NCBI GenBank assembly: GCA_028275425.1
Contig: JAPWUT010000114.1
Coordinates: forward strand, 1-5,863
Length of the DNA: 5,863 nt
DNA from: Anaerolineae bacterium
GTDB lineage: Bacteria > Chloroflexota > Anaerolineae > SpSt-600
Direction: 5' to 3'
This document shows, in pieces, positions 1 to 5,863 of the stretch (position 1 is the first letter of the stretch; each line of letters opens with the position of its first letter). The position numbers and the translations under genes are program-made. The notes under the pieces were generated by a model. The model made no database searches and was not told the DNA's origin. It saw only the letters and a list, made by a program, of their open reading frames with translations.

Positions 1-2
1 AC

Positions 3-35
3 GGGGGTGGGAATTTGAAACCTATGGCTACCCCC
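3..35. repeat. Short inverted repeat after the DUF512 gene
   Basis: GGGGGT at 3-8 and ACCCCC at 30-35 are perfect 6-base inverted arms separated by 21 bases, straddling the end of the DUF512 stop codon. The loop is long and no T-run follows within the window, so it does not qualify as a rho-independent terminator. It may be chance, or may pair around the next gene's translation start. The left edge cuts off anything decisive. Confidence 0.25.
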
Positions 36-1339
36 TATCCAAATGCAAGCTCATAAAAATGCGAAACCACCTGAACTTTGGCCCCCAAACGCTCTTCCAT
101 CTCTTCTACCGTGAAATCGTCCAAGGTCAGCCGCCCTGAAGAATCCAGCATAACCCTGGGTATGACCACAAGGCCTTCCCAGGACTGCCCCCGCAACGCC
201 TCAACAACGTCCTCCCCTACCATAAGGCCCGATACGGTAACGGTTGGGCCAAAAAGGCGGTTCTCAACCCTTATAACCTCAAGCTGGGAACCGGTAATCT
301 CGTTGAATTCATCGGCAATTTGCTTCACCAGAGGGAAAGGCATAGCTCCGCATGCCGCTACCCCCCTAAGGCTCAGCAAGGGTAGAGCACCTTTGTTCTC
401 CTCCCACTCATCCAGGAAGACCCTGGAAAGACCAACACCGTTCTCCAGCTGGGGAAAACCATCGTATTCCTTGGCTGGCGGGAAAGATAGGCCGGTCAGG
501 AAATACCACTCATCGGATAGATACACCAGCCCCTTCTTTAGAGCACGGCGGAAGCGCTTCTGACGCTCCAGAACCAAGGCAACTACTTCCTCCGCTTCCG
601 AAGGGGCGTAAGGGCGAATCCCCGGAGGGCAGAATTTAGTAACTCCAACCGGCACCACAGCAATGGACTGGACTACAGGGTAGAGCGATGAAAGCTCATC
701 AATGGTGCGCTCAAGGTGCAGGCCATCGTTCCGGCCAGGGATGAGGACAATCTGCGCATGCACTACTATCCCCAAATCGCCGAGGCGCCGGAGCTGTTCA
801 AGGACATCCGGAGCCGATGGGTTGCCCAGAAGCTCCCGCCGCAGAGCTAAATCGGTACTGTGGACGGAAACGTATAGCGGGCTAAGGCGTTGCTCCGCTA
901 ACCTATCCCAATCCTCCTCCGTAAGGTTCGTGAGGGTTATAAAGTTGCCGAAAAGGAAGGAATAGCGGTAATCGTCATCTTTTATGTAAAGGCTTGGCCG
1001 GAGACCACGGGGGAGCTGATTGACAAAGCAGAACTCGCAGCGGTTCGTGCACCTCCTTATCCCATCAAAAACCGGCTCCTCAAACTCTATGCCCCACTCC
1101 TCACCGTAACCCCTGTAAGCCCGGATGACGAAACGCTCCCCCTCTCTATCCACTACTATCTCCAGCTCTTCCTCGGCAGTGTAGAAATTGAAGTCAATGA
1201 CATCCCTCAGGAAGCGACCATTCACAGCCAGGATGCGATCCCCAGGCCTTAGGCCGAGCCTATAGCCTAATCCACCTGGCTCTACAGCCTTTATAACCCC
1301 TCCAGGATTTGCGCTATGGCTTGAGCGCACTTTTCCCAC
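35..1339 (-). CDS. PDZ-radical SAM-DUF512 protein
   Basis: 434-residue cytosolic protein of the DUF512 family, widespread in Gram-positives, Cyanobacteria and Chloroflexota; the reaction is unknown. Domains in order: a PDZ-like segment (about 14-75, 'GLRPGDRILAVNG' at 29-41); a radical SAM-like barrel opening with 'RRCTNRCEFCF', whose C97, C101 and C104 form the CX3CX2C motif for a [4Fe-4S] cluster; 'FLFGNFITLTNL' (128-139); 'LYVSVHSTD' (155-163); and a C-terminal DUF512 region (about 225-425) with 'FPQLENGVG' (295-303) and 'FGPTVTVSGL' (363-372). It is full length. The chosen start is a GTG at 1337-1339 with GAGG five nt upstream, inside the glycosyltransferase gene, giving a 49-base overlap. 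A GTG at 1328-1330 is the alternative. Family similarity begins only near residue 13. The end is a TAG at 35-37, leaving 34 bases in the window. In many Chloroflexota and Firmicutes this gene precedes der (a GTPase), so it may link the operon to ribosome assembly (inference). Confidence 0.93.
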   Translation of the reverse strand: MGKVRSSHSANPGGVIKAVEPGGLGYRLGLRPGDRILAVNGRFLRDVIDFNFYTAEEELEIVVDREGERFVIRAYRGYGEEWGIEFEEPVFDGIRRCTNRCEFCFVNQLPRGLRPSLYIKDDDYRYSFLFGNFITLTNLTEEDWDRLAEQRLSPLYVSVHSTDLALRRELLGNPSAPDVLEQLRRLGDLGIVVHAQIVLIPGRNDGLHLERTIDELSSLYPVVQSIAVVPVGVTKFCPPGIRPYAPSEAEEVVALVLERQKRFRRALKKGLVYLSDEWYFLTGLSFPPAKEYDGFPQLENGVGLSRVFLDEWEENKGALPLLSLRGVAACGAMPFPLVKQIADEFNEITGSQLEVIRVENRLFGPTVTVSGLMVGEDVVEALRGQSWEGLVVIPRVMLDSSGRLTLDDFTVEEMEERLGAKVQVVSHFYELAFG

Positions 1340-2382
1340 GAGAACCTCGCAGCCCTCTCTTTACCTCGCTCAATGATTTCCTCCGCCACACCCTCTTTCC
1401 AGACTCGCTCCATAGCCCGAGCCATCCCTTCCACATCCATCGGGTCCACCATCAAAGCGATTCCTTCCGCAAGCTCTGGAAGTGAAGAAGTATTAGAGCA
1501 CATCACCGGCACACCGCAAGCCATAGCTTCTAACACCGGAAAGCCAAACCCCTCATACAAAGAGGGGAAAACGAAAAGCTTGGCTCCACTCAAGAGGGCT
1601 AAGAGGTCATCCCTTGGGATGTATCCGGTGAGGATTATGTCATCGCGGGCGGGGGGGACGGCTTCACTATAAAGCCAGCCGGGCTTCCCGGCCAGAACAA
1701 GCTTCACCGGAGCCGAAGTCTCTTGGCGGAAAAGGGCGAAAGCTTCCGCCAAACGCTTCAAGTTCTTGCGTGGCTGGATAGTCCCCACGAAAAGGAAATA
1801 ATCCCCTTCAATCCCGTAGCGAGCTTTGACTTTCTCTATCCGCCTCTTATCCTTCACAGGCTTAACGGCCGGGTCAAGCCCAGGGTAAACCACCCTCACT
1901 TTGCTCAAAGGAACGCGGTAAAAGGACGCCAAATCCTTCCGAGTGGCCTCAGAATCGGCTATCACTACTGAGGCAACCTGAGCATTGTAGCGGGTTGAAA
2001 GGTCAAGGTAAAGCCGCTGGAGAAAAGGATGAGCATGCGGGTAATACTTGAAGCCGAGGTCGTGAACGGTAACGGCGGTAGCTTTGGGATGGATGAGAGG
2101 GATGACATGAGCGGGGACAAAGAGGACATCGGGAGGATTGAGGGCCATCTCCAGAGAGAGGCGAAAGTGGGTCCAGAGGCGAGGGAAAGGCATGACTTTG
2201 AACTCTAAGCTGGAGAAGCCTAAAAGCTCGGCATAGAATTCCTCAGGGGGAGGGGAATTGAAGTAGAGGCGAAGGGTGCTATGGCTAAACTTCGCCAAGT
2301 ATTTTATGAGGAAACGGGAGTAGTTCTCGGTTCCGGTAGGCGAGGAAGAGACAGCCCTGCTGGCGTCTATCCCGATTAGCAT
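1291..2382 (-). CDS. GT4-type (GT-B fold) family 1 glycosyltransferase
   Basis: 363-residue cytosolic or membrane-peripheral glycosyltransferase with the two Rossmann domains of the GT-B fold. Seen: an N-terminal acceptor domain with 'GIDASRAV...PTGTENYS' (4-22), 'DVLFVPAHVIPL' (85-96) and 'VTVHDLG' (104-110). After the 'VVYPGLD' linker (164-170) comes the donor domain with 'FVGTIQPRKNL' (198-208, R205/K206 for nucleotide-sugar phosphates), 'LVLAGKPGW', and the EX7E motif 'EGFGFPVLE' (E277 and E285) followed by 'GVPVMCSNTSSLPE' (290-303). It is a retaining GT4 enzyme of the mannosyl/glucosyltransferase type; the sugar cannot be read from sequence. Sharing an operon with an O-antigen ligase-like protein suggests surface glycan or exopolysaccharide assembly (inference). 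The start ATG overlaps the rpiB stop as TAATG, with a purine-rich GGAAGAG just upstream. Its last 49 bases are also read as the N-terminus of the DUF512 gene. A truncated or fused state is not indicated. Confidence 0.92.
   Translation of the reverse strand: MLIGIDASRAVSSSPTGTENYSRFLIKYLAKFSHSTLRLYFNSPPPEEFYAELLGFSSLEFKVMPFPRLWTHFRLSLEMALNPPDVLFVPAHVIPLIHPKATAVTVHDLGFKYYPHAHPFLQRLYLDLSTRYNAQVASVVIADSEATRKDLASFYRVPLSKVRVVYPGLDPAVKPVKDKRRIEKVKARYGIEGDYFLFVGTIQPRKNLKRLAEAFALFRQETSAPVKLVLAGKPGWLYSEAVPPARDDIILTGYIPRDDLLALLSGAKLFVFPSLYEGFGFPVLEAMACGVPVMCSNTSSLPELAEGIALMVDPMDVEGMARAMERVWKEGVAEEIIERGKERAARFSWEKCAQAIAQILEGL
1345..1348 (-). promoter_or_regulatory. Ribosome binding site supporting the GTG start of the DUF512 gene
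   Basis: GAGG on the minus strand lies 5 nt before the GTG at 1337-1339, within the coding sequence of the glycosyltransferase. The second GTG (1328-1330) is preceded by GGGAAAA, which is a weaker site. A stronger GGAGG lies further in (1299-1303) but has no canonical start codon after it. Confidence 0.5.
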
Positions 2383-2822
2383 TACTCTTCCAAAGCCTTT
2401 ATTTTAGCGAGCCGGCGCTGATGCCTTTCCGCCCCGGAAAAGCTCGCCTCTAAGAAGGCCTTGACCACTTCCATGGCTACTCCTCTTCCGATTACCCATG
2501 CCCCTAAGCACAGGACATTGGCATCGTTGTGCTCGCGAGCCATCCTGGCGGTAAAGACATCGTGGCAGGCGGCAGCCCTCACCCCCTTTATCTTGTTGGC
2601 TGCTATGCTCATGCCGATGCCCGTCCCGCATATCAGGATACCCAAATCGGCCTCGCCATTAGTCACCATTTGGCCTACGGCGGCAGCAAAGTCCGGATAA
2701 TCGGAAGGCTCGGTGGAATAAGTGCCGACGTCGTGGACTTGATGCCCCAATTCCTGCAAAAGCTTCATAACATCTTGTTTGAGGTTAAATCCGGCGTGGT
2801 CTGAACCTATGGCGATGCGCAT
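2382..2822 (-). CDS. rpiB: Ribose-5-phosphate isomerase B
   Basis: 146-residue cytosolic enzyme of the RpiB/LacAB family that interconverts ribose 5-phosphate and ribulose 5-phosphate in the non-oxidative pentose phosphate pathway. Seen: 'IGSDHAG' (5-11) with substrate-contact D8 and H9, 'ICGTGIGMSIAANK' (64-77) with catalytic base C65, 'REHNDANVL' (96-104) with H98, and 'RHQRR' (133-137), which supplies the phosphate-binding arginines. All key residues are present and the length is typical. The open frame extends to an ATG at 2840, which would add six residues (MAGGRK). That stretch is really the ribosome site: GGAGGAAGG precedes the ATG at 2820-2822, and 'MRIAIGSDHAG' is the classic family start. 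It overlaps the protease end by 16 bases, and its TAA stop shares one base with the glycosyltransferase ATG (TAATG). Family paralogues act on allose or galactose 6-phosphates, but the C65/H98 pattern fits RpiB proper. Confidence 0.95.
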   Translation of the reverse strand: MRIAIGSDHAGFNLKQDVMKLLQELGHQVHDVGTYSTEPSDYPDFAAAVGQMVTNGEADLGILICGTGIGMSIAANKIKGVRAAACHDVFTARMAREHNDANVLCLGAWVIGRGVAMEVVKAFLEASFSGAERHQRRLAKIKALEE

Positions 2823-3949
2823 TTTCCTTCCTCCAGCCATTCCTTGGCTTTGCGGACCCTCCTTCCAATCGGAGGATGGGAATAGAAGAGGATTTCGGCC
2901 CAGCGAGGGGGGAAAGCTTCGGCCAGGTTCTGGTTTGCCAGTTTAACCATTGCCGAGGCAAAAGCCTCAGGCTTGCAAGTAGCCTTAAGGGAATATTCAT
3001 CGGCAAGCGATTCTCGCCAGCGAGAGTAAGCCGAGGTAATCGGGGTAAGGACGAGGGTCAAAAAACCCATGAGCCCTGCCAGGAGGGGGAAAGCTCCGAT
3101 GTCTGCAAGCCCCTCATAGCCCATGGATCTGACAAGGAAGGGGAAAACTTGCCCTGCAATCCAGAAGGTGAGGAAACTCAAGATAGCCTGGAAAGCTATC
3201 CCCAAGGCCATATCATGGTGCAAGTGGTGGGCAAGCTCGTGGGCCAAGATGGTCTCAATCTCATCCGGGGTGTAATCCTTGAGCAAGGTATCGCCCAAGA
3301 GGATGCGGCGAGTGTTCCCCAAACCCACCAATAGCGCATCACCTGCCGTAGTTTTAACCGAAAGCTTGAGAGTGAAGATGCCCCGAACTTTGGTCCGAGC
3401 TTTCTCCGCCAGGCGCATGAGCCTTGCCTTGAGCTCCTCATCCTCCAAGGGATGGAAAGGAATGAAGAGCGGGAGGATTAGGACCGGGAATAGGTTGGCC
3501 AAAATTACCGTGAAGAAGGCGAAAGCAATCCAAGCCCAGAGCCACCACAAATGCGGCGAGCGGGCCAAGAGGAAATACAAAAGCTCCGTAGCCAAGAGGC
3601 CAAGCGATACGGCTAAAGCCAAGGCTTTGAGCTGGTCTGAAAGCCAACTCCTGAGGGATTGGGTTGAAAGGCCATAGCGATGCTGAAGGACAAACCCCTC
3701 GTACCAGGCCAAGGGGAAGCCTGTAACCCAGTAGAAGGCGTAGAAAGCAAGGAAATACAAAGCCACCACGGCTACTTGCCCGGGAGCAAAGCTTTCTACA
3801 GCCTCTTTCAGCCTGGCCGATAACCCCCCGAAGATGAAAATAGCCAGAATAACTGCTCCTTGGAGGAGGTCTAAAGCGAAGAGTAGATAACGCTTACGGG
3901 CGTATTCCTTAGCCTTCTTCTGGCGTTCAGGGTCAAAATCTAAGCTCAT
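2807..3949 (-). CDS. M48 family (STE24/CAAX prenyl protease 1-like) membrane zinc metalloprotease
   Basis: 380-residue integral membrane peptidase. Seen: about six hydrophobic segments (roughly 20-42, 58-82, 105-128, 136-164, 248-272 and 284-305). The zinc motif HELAH (H237, E238, H241) sits in 'TILAHELAHHLHHD', and 'ESLADEYSL' (313-321) carries the likely third zinc ligand E313 and the conserved D317. 'LVGLGNTRRILLGDTLL' lies just before the catalytic helix, and the C-terminal 'SHPPIGRR' (357-364) is usual for STE24-like enzymes. In eukaryotes STE24 trims prenylated proteins; bacterial relatives are thought to degrade or process membrane proteins, since bacteria generally lack CAAX prenylation, so the substrate here is unknown. 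The catalytic residues look intact, so it should be active. The ATG at 3947-3949 follows GGAGG by 4 nt and overlaps the DUF523 stop by ATGA. The end of the gene overlaps the rpiB start by 16 bases. The length is a little shorter than yeast STE24 (about 450), as is normal in bacteria. Confidence 0.92.
   Translation of the reverse strand: MSLDFDPERQKKAKEYARKRYLLFALDLLQGAVILAIFIFGGLSARLKEAVESFAPGQVAVVALYFLAFYAFYWVTGFPLAWYEGFVLQHRYGLSTQSLRSWLSDQLKALALAVSLGLLATELLYFLLARSPHLWWLWAWIAFAFFTVILANLFPVLILPLFIPFHPLEDEELKARLMRLAEKARTKVRGIFTLKLSVKTTAGDALLVGLGNTRRILLGDTLLKDYTPDEIETILAHELAHHLHHDMALGIAFQAILSFLTFWIAGQVFPFLVRSMGYEGLADIGAFPLLAGLMGFLTLVLTPITSAYSRWRESLADEYSLKATCKPEAFASAMVKLANQNLAEAFPPRWAEILFYSHPPIGRRVRKAKEWLEEGKCASP
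2826..2834 (-). promoter_or_regulatory. Ribosome binding site deciding the rpiB start
   Basis: On the minus strand GGAGGAAGG ends 3 nt before the ATG at 2820-2822, with GGAGG (2830-2834) seven nt away. It lies within the last codons of the protease gene. It overlaps the codons of the longer alternative frame (ATG at 2838-2840), which argues that the longer form is not the real protein. Confidence 0.75.
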
Positions 3950-4380
3950 CTTTCCTCCAGCTCAATCCCTTCTCTTTTGAGCAAGGCAGCAGCAACTCCC
4001 ATCCCTTCCCGAAGAGCGCCCGTAAAAGAGCCATCGTGGATAAACGTGACCCCGCAGGATGGGCTGCGAGCCTTGAGGATAGCCTTCTTCGCCCCAACTT
4101 TGCGGGCCAAGGATAGGGCCTGATGTGCTCCTTTGATGAAGGCTTCGGTTATGTCAACCCCATCCTGGCGCACGACCTTGGCTCTCCCCTCCAATACATC
4201 CTGGCCATCTCCGCCTTGAATCTCAGCTGGGAGCCTGGGAATAGGCAAGCCTCCTGCTACTTCAGGGCATATGGCTACAGCGTGCCCTTCGGCTACCAAC
4301 CTCTGGATTTCCGGCACCGGGGAGCTTCCCCCGTCGTATCGGCAAGGGATGCCGGCAAGGCATGCACTCACCAAAATCAT
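3946..4380 (-). CDS. DUF523 family protein
   Basis: 144-residue soluble protein that matches the DUF523 family along its whole length; the biochemical function of the family is not established to my knowledge. Seen: N-terminal 'VSACLAGIPCRYDG' (residues 4-17), 'ICPEVAGGLPIPRLPAEI' (37-54), 'KARSPSCG' (103-110) and 'DGSFTG' (116-121). Four cysteines, C7, C13, C38 and C109, sit inside the conserved motifs, which suggests a metal or redox centre (inference). The open frame reaches back to 4422, but the first 14 residues of that version are not family-like. The ATG at 4378-4380 begins exactly at 'MILVSACLAG' and follows GGAGG by 4 nt. That choice also gives a 4-base ATGA overlap with the upstream ligase-like gene. 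Its own stop overlaps the protease start by another ATGA. Both junctions imply translational coupling. No signal peptide or membrane segment is seen. Confidence 0.9.
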   Translation of the reverse strand: MILVSACLAGIPCRYDGGSSPVPEIQRLVAEGHAVAICPEVAGGLPIPRLPAEIQGGDGQDVLEGRAKVVRQDGVDITEAFIKGAHQALSLARKVGAKKAILKARSPSCGVTFIHDGSFTGALREGMGVAAALLKREGIELEER

Positions 4381-5795
4381 TTCGCCTCCAAAGCTGCCAC
4401 CGCTAAGCCCACCAAGAGCCAAAAGAGGCTCACGGAGTGGGGGAAATCCAGGTTGAAGAAGTAGTGATCAAAAATTCCCCCTACCAAGGCCCCTCCTATG
4501 GCCCCCACAAGCCCCACCATTATTGCCTCCATCTCCTGGTCCGAAGTTAAAGCTTTCCACTTCTGGAAGAGCAAGGAAAAGAACCGCCCCACGATGGTCA
4601 GGAAAATCCCAACCCCAGGGATGCCGATGTATTCAGCCATGAGGAGATAGAGGCTGGAGACACCGATGTAAATGTCAATGTCCGGCGTCCCTGAGAACCC
4701 GACCCCAAGCCATGGGTAGCGAGAGATGAGGATTAAGGCATCTTTGTATTCCCCGAAACGCATCTTGGTGGCCAAATCTTTCCCGGCTAAACCTGCTTGG
4801 AGCCTCTCAAGGTAAGGTTGGGCTTGAGGGAGGAAGATGACAAGCAAGAAAGCTAAAGCCACAAGGGCAAAAATAGCCCTATAGCGGACAAGGCCAATGA
4901 TTGACAGGGCGGCCAAGAGACCCAAAAGCGCACTCCGAGAATAAGTGAGGTAAAGGCAGAACCACAGAACTGCGAGGGAAGGAAGGACCAAATAGCGGGG
5001 AAGGAAAGGCTTGCGAGCGAAAAGCTGCGGGGTGAATAGGGCAATGGCAATCATCATTGAACCGCCCAGAACATTAGGGTCTATTGAAGTGCCCACAGCC
5101 CGCAGGGGAAGCTCCGGATTGTTCTCCACGTAGCGCAATACACCCCATCCCGTTGGGTACCCGACCCTCCCCAAAGCCGAGAGGATGCGGACAGCGGTAT
5201 AGCTGGGCAGGAAGTAGATGACGATGGCGATGATGGCCTCGGCCAAGGCAAAGGCCCCGATAGCCGCCACGACTTGCTTGAGTTTCACCTTTTCCTTCAA
5301 GGTGTTTATCACAGCGAAGAAAAGAGCTATGGCCAGGATTATCTCCACGAAATGCCTCAGGGTAGTGGCAGTAAGCTCGGCGTGAGCGAGGCCTGCTACG
5401 AAGGAGGCGCATGCCAACAGGATAAAGGCGACGATAAATGGGCCGATTGGGGAACCGTCAATCGGGCTCTTTTTCAGAGCCGCTCCTGTAATCCAAGCGC
5501 CGAACACCAAAAGCAAGGCAGCATCCAGAAAAGTCGGGTAGAACCCGAGCCTGAGGGGCAAAACCCCGAAGGGCAAGAGGTAAATTATGGCCACGAGGCC
5601 GAAGAAGCCCCACTTTATATCGCTCAGAGTGAGGATAACGCCTATGATAGCGATAGTCAATCCCCAAGCTATCATGGGGGAGAGGAAAGCGATGTATGCT
5701 CCTCCGCACAAGGCGACAAGGACAAATAGGGCGGCCAAAGCCCAACTGGCTTTAGGGTTTTGAGAACGCAGTAGAACCCTCTGAAGCCTCTCCAT
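4377..5795 (-). CDS. O-antigen ligase/polymerase family (Wzy_C-like) polytopic membrane protein
   Basis: 472-residue integral membrane protein with about 12 hydrophobic segments spread from residue 17 to 470. Seen: an 'IDPNVLGG' motif (239-245), a 'LTYSRSALLGLL' helix start (283-294), and a large loop with 'RYPWLGVGFSGT' (359-370) followed by 'SSLYLLMAE' (380-388). These are the landmarks of the O-antigen ligase/polymerase (Wzy_C, PF04932) family, which joins or polymerises lipid-linked glycan units on the outer face of the cytoplasmic membrane. Ligase and polymerase cannot be told apart by sequence; if the host is a Chloroflexota without typical LPS, polysaccharide polymerisation is the likelier role (inference). 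The frame is open to an ATG at 5822, but that start has no ribosome site and would precede the predicted transcript start. The ATG at 5793-5795 follows GAGG by 5 nt and is preferred. It is the first gene of the operon, and its stop overlaps the next start as ATGA. The histidine usual near the periplasmic 'HNxYL' position reads Ser here. Confidence 0.87.
   Translation of the reverse strand: MERLQRVLLRSQNPKASWALAALFVLVALCGGAYIAFLSPMIAWGLTIAIIGVILTLSDIKWGFFGLVAIIYLLPFGVLPLRLGFYPTFLDAALLLVFGAWITGAALKKSPIDGSPIGPFIVAFILLACASFVAGLAHAELTATTLRHFVEIILAIALFFAVINTLKEKVKLKQVVAAIGAFALAEAIIAIVIYFLPSYTAVRILSALGRVGYPTGWGVLRYVENNPELPLRAVGTSIDPNVLGGSMMIAIALFTPQLFARKPFLPRYLVLPSLAVLWFCLYLTYSRSALLGLLAALSIIGLVRYRAIFALVALAFLLVIFLPQAQPYLERLQAGLAGKDLATKMRFGEYKDALILISRYPWLGVGFSGTPDIDIYIGVSSLYLLMAEYIGIPGVGIFLTIVGRFFSLLFQKWKALTSDQEMEAIMVGLVGAIGGALVGGIFDHYFFNLDFPHSVSLFWLLVGLAVAALEAK
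4385..4389 (-). promoter_or_regulatory. Ribosome binding site deciding the DUF523 gene start
   Basis: GGAGG on the minus strand lies 4 nt before the ATG at 4378-4380, inside the last codons of the ligase-like gene. It supports the internal ATG rather than the longer frame beginning at 4422. Confidence 0.7.
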
Positions 5796-5804
5796 CCTTA
5801 CCTC
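5796..5804 (-). promoter_or_regulatory. Ribosome binding site deciding the ligase-like gene start
   Basis: On the minus strand the sequence GAGGTAAGG directly precedes the ATG at 5793-5795, with GAGG (5801-5804) five nt from the start codon. The upstream in-frame ATG at 5820-5822 is preceded by a C-rich stretch (CCCCTCA) with no purine-rich site. This makes the protein 472 rather than 481 residues. Confidence 0.7.
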
Positions 5805-5812
5805 ACCCGAAA

Positions 5813-5841
5813 AGTATACCATTGAGGGGCTAAAGCAGCAA
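5813..5841 (-). promoter_or_regulatory. Putative sigma-70 type promoter for the operon
   Basis: Read on the minus strand, TATACT (5813-5818) matches the -10 consensus at five of six bases. Exactly 17 nt upstream lies TTGCTG (5836-5841), which keeps the TTG of a -35 box but only three of six bases overall. The expected transcript start is near 5806, about 11 nt before the favoured ATG of the ligase-like gene and just ahead of its GAGG. It is the only non-coding stretch upstream of the six-gene run, which supports an operon promoter. It is also possible that transcription enters from genes beyond the right edge. Confidence 0.45.
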
Positions 5842-5863
5842 GCTTTGCACCGACTGAAGTTGG

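Noticed and set aside
3..35. Rho-independent terminator after the DUF512 gene
   Set aside because: The arms are only six bases with a 21-base loop, and no T-run is visible before the window ends.
78..563. Plus-strand open frame of 161 codons antisense to the DUF512 gene
   Set aside because: It is Ser/Arg/Pro-rich with no recognisable domain, and lies wholly opposite a strongly conserved protein, so it is a shadow frame.
2823..2840. Longer rpiB start at 2840
   Set aside because: The six added codons consist mostly of the ribosome binding site for the internal ATG, which starts exactly at the conserved RpiB N-terminus.
2876..3334. Plus-strand open frame of 152 codons antisense to the M48 protease
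   Set aside because: It has no family-like motifs and lies opposite the zinc-site and C-terminal coding sequence of a clearly recognisable protease.
4381..4422. Longer DUF523 start at 4422
   Set aside because: The extra 14 residues are not family-like. The ATG at 4378-4380 has a GGAGG and forms the ATGA junction seen at the next gene as well.
5274..5729. Plus-strand open frame of 151 codons antisense to the ligase-like gene
   Set aside because: It is very hydrophilic, Gln/Ser/Glu-rich sequence, as expected when hydrophobic membrane codons are read on the opposite strand; no domain is seen.
1..5863. Mobile element, phage, CRISPR or defence system
   Set aside because: No transposase, integrase, terminal repeats, repeat-spacer pattern or defence-type domain is visible; coding density and style look uniform throughout.

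Overview
The window is a compact bacterial chromosomal segment of roughly half G+C. It holds six genes, all on the minus strand and all reading towards coordinate 1. I see no RNA gene, mobile element, CRISPR array or phage gene. The DUF512 protein and the glycosyltransferase have wording I associate with Chloroflexota: a 'GIDASRAV...TGTENYS' N-terminus in the glycosyltransferase, and 'GGVIKAVEPG' plus 'FLFGNFITLTNL' in the DUF512 protein. My best guess is an Anaerolineae-like or thermophilic Chloroflexota genome. This is recollection of family sequences, not a database result.

In transcription order (right to left) the layout is: a promoter-like site (5813-5841); a polytopic O-antigen ligase/polymerase-like protein (4377-5795); a small four-cysteine DUF523 protein (3946-4380); an M48/STE24-type membrane zinc protease (2807-3949); ribose-5-phosphate isomerase B (2382-2822); a GT4-type glycosyltransferase (1291-2382); and a PDZ-radical SAM-DUF512 protein (35-1339). 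There is no intergenic space. Successive junctions overlap by 4, 4, 16, 1 and 49 bases, so this is almost certainly one translationally coupled operon. Good Shine-Dalgarno sequences inside the upstream genes fix most starts. For three genes the favoured start is internal to the longest open frame.

Functionally the operon is mixed. The ligase-like protein and the glycosyltransferase point to extracellular or surface polysaccharide assembly, and the protease is a membrane-embedded processing or quality-control enzyme. RpiB is central pentose phosphate metabolism. The DUF523 and DUF512 proteins are conserved but poorly characterised, with Cys patterns suggesting metal or Fe-S centres. I could not find a convincing undescribed system. 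The points most worth a second look are the long 49-base overlap and uncertain start of the DUF512 gene, the promoter that would leave an approximately 11-nt leader, the missing histidine in the ligase loop, and a possible AUU-started reading frame at the left edge.
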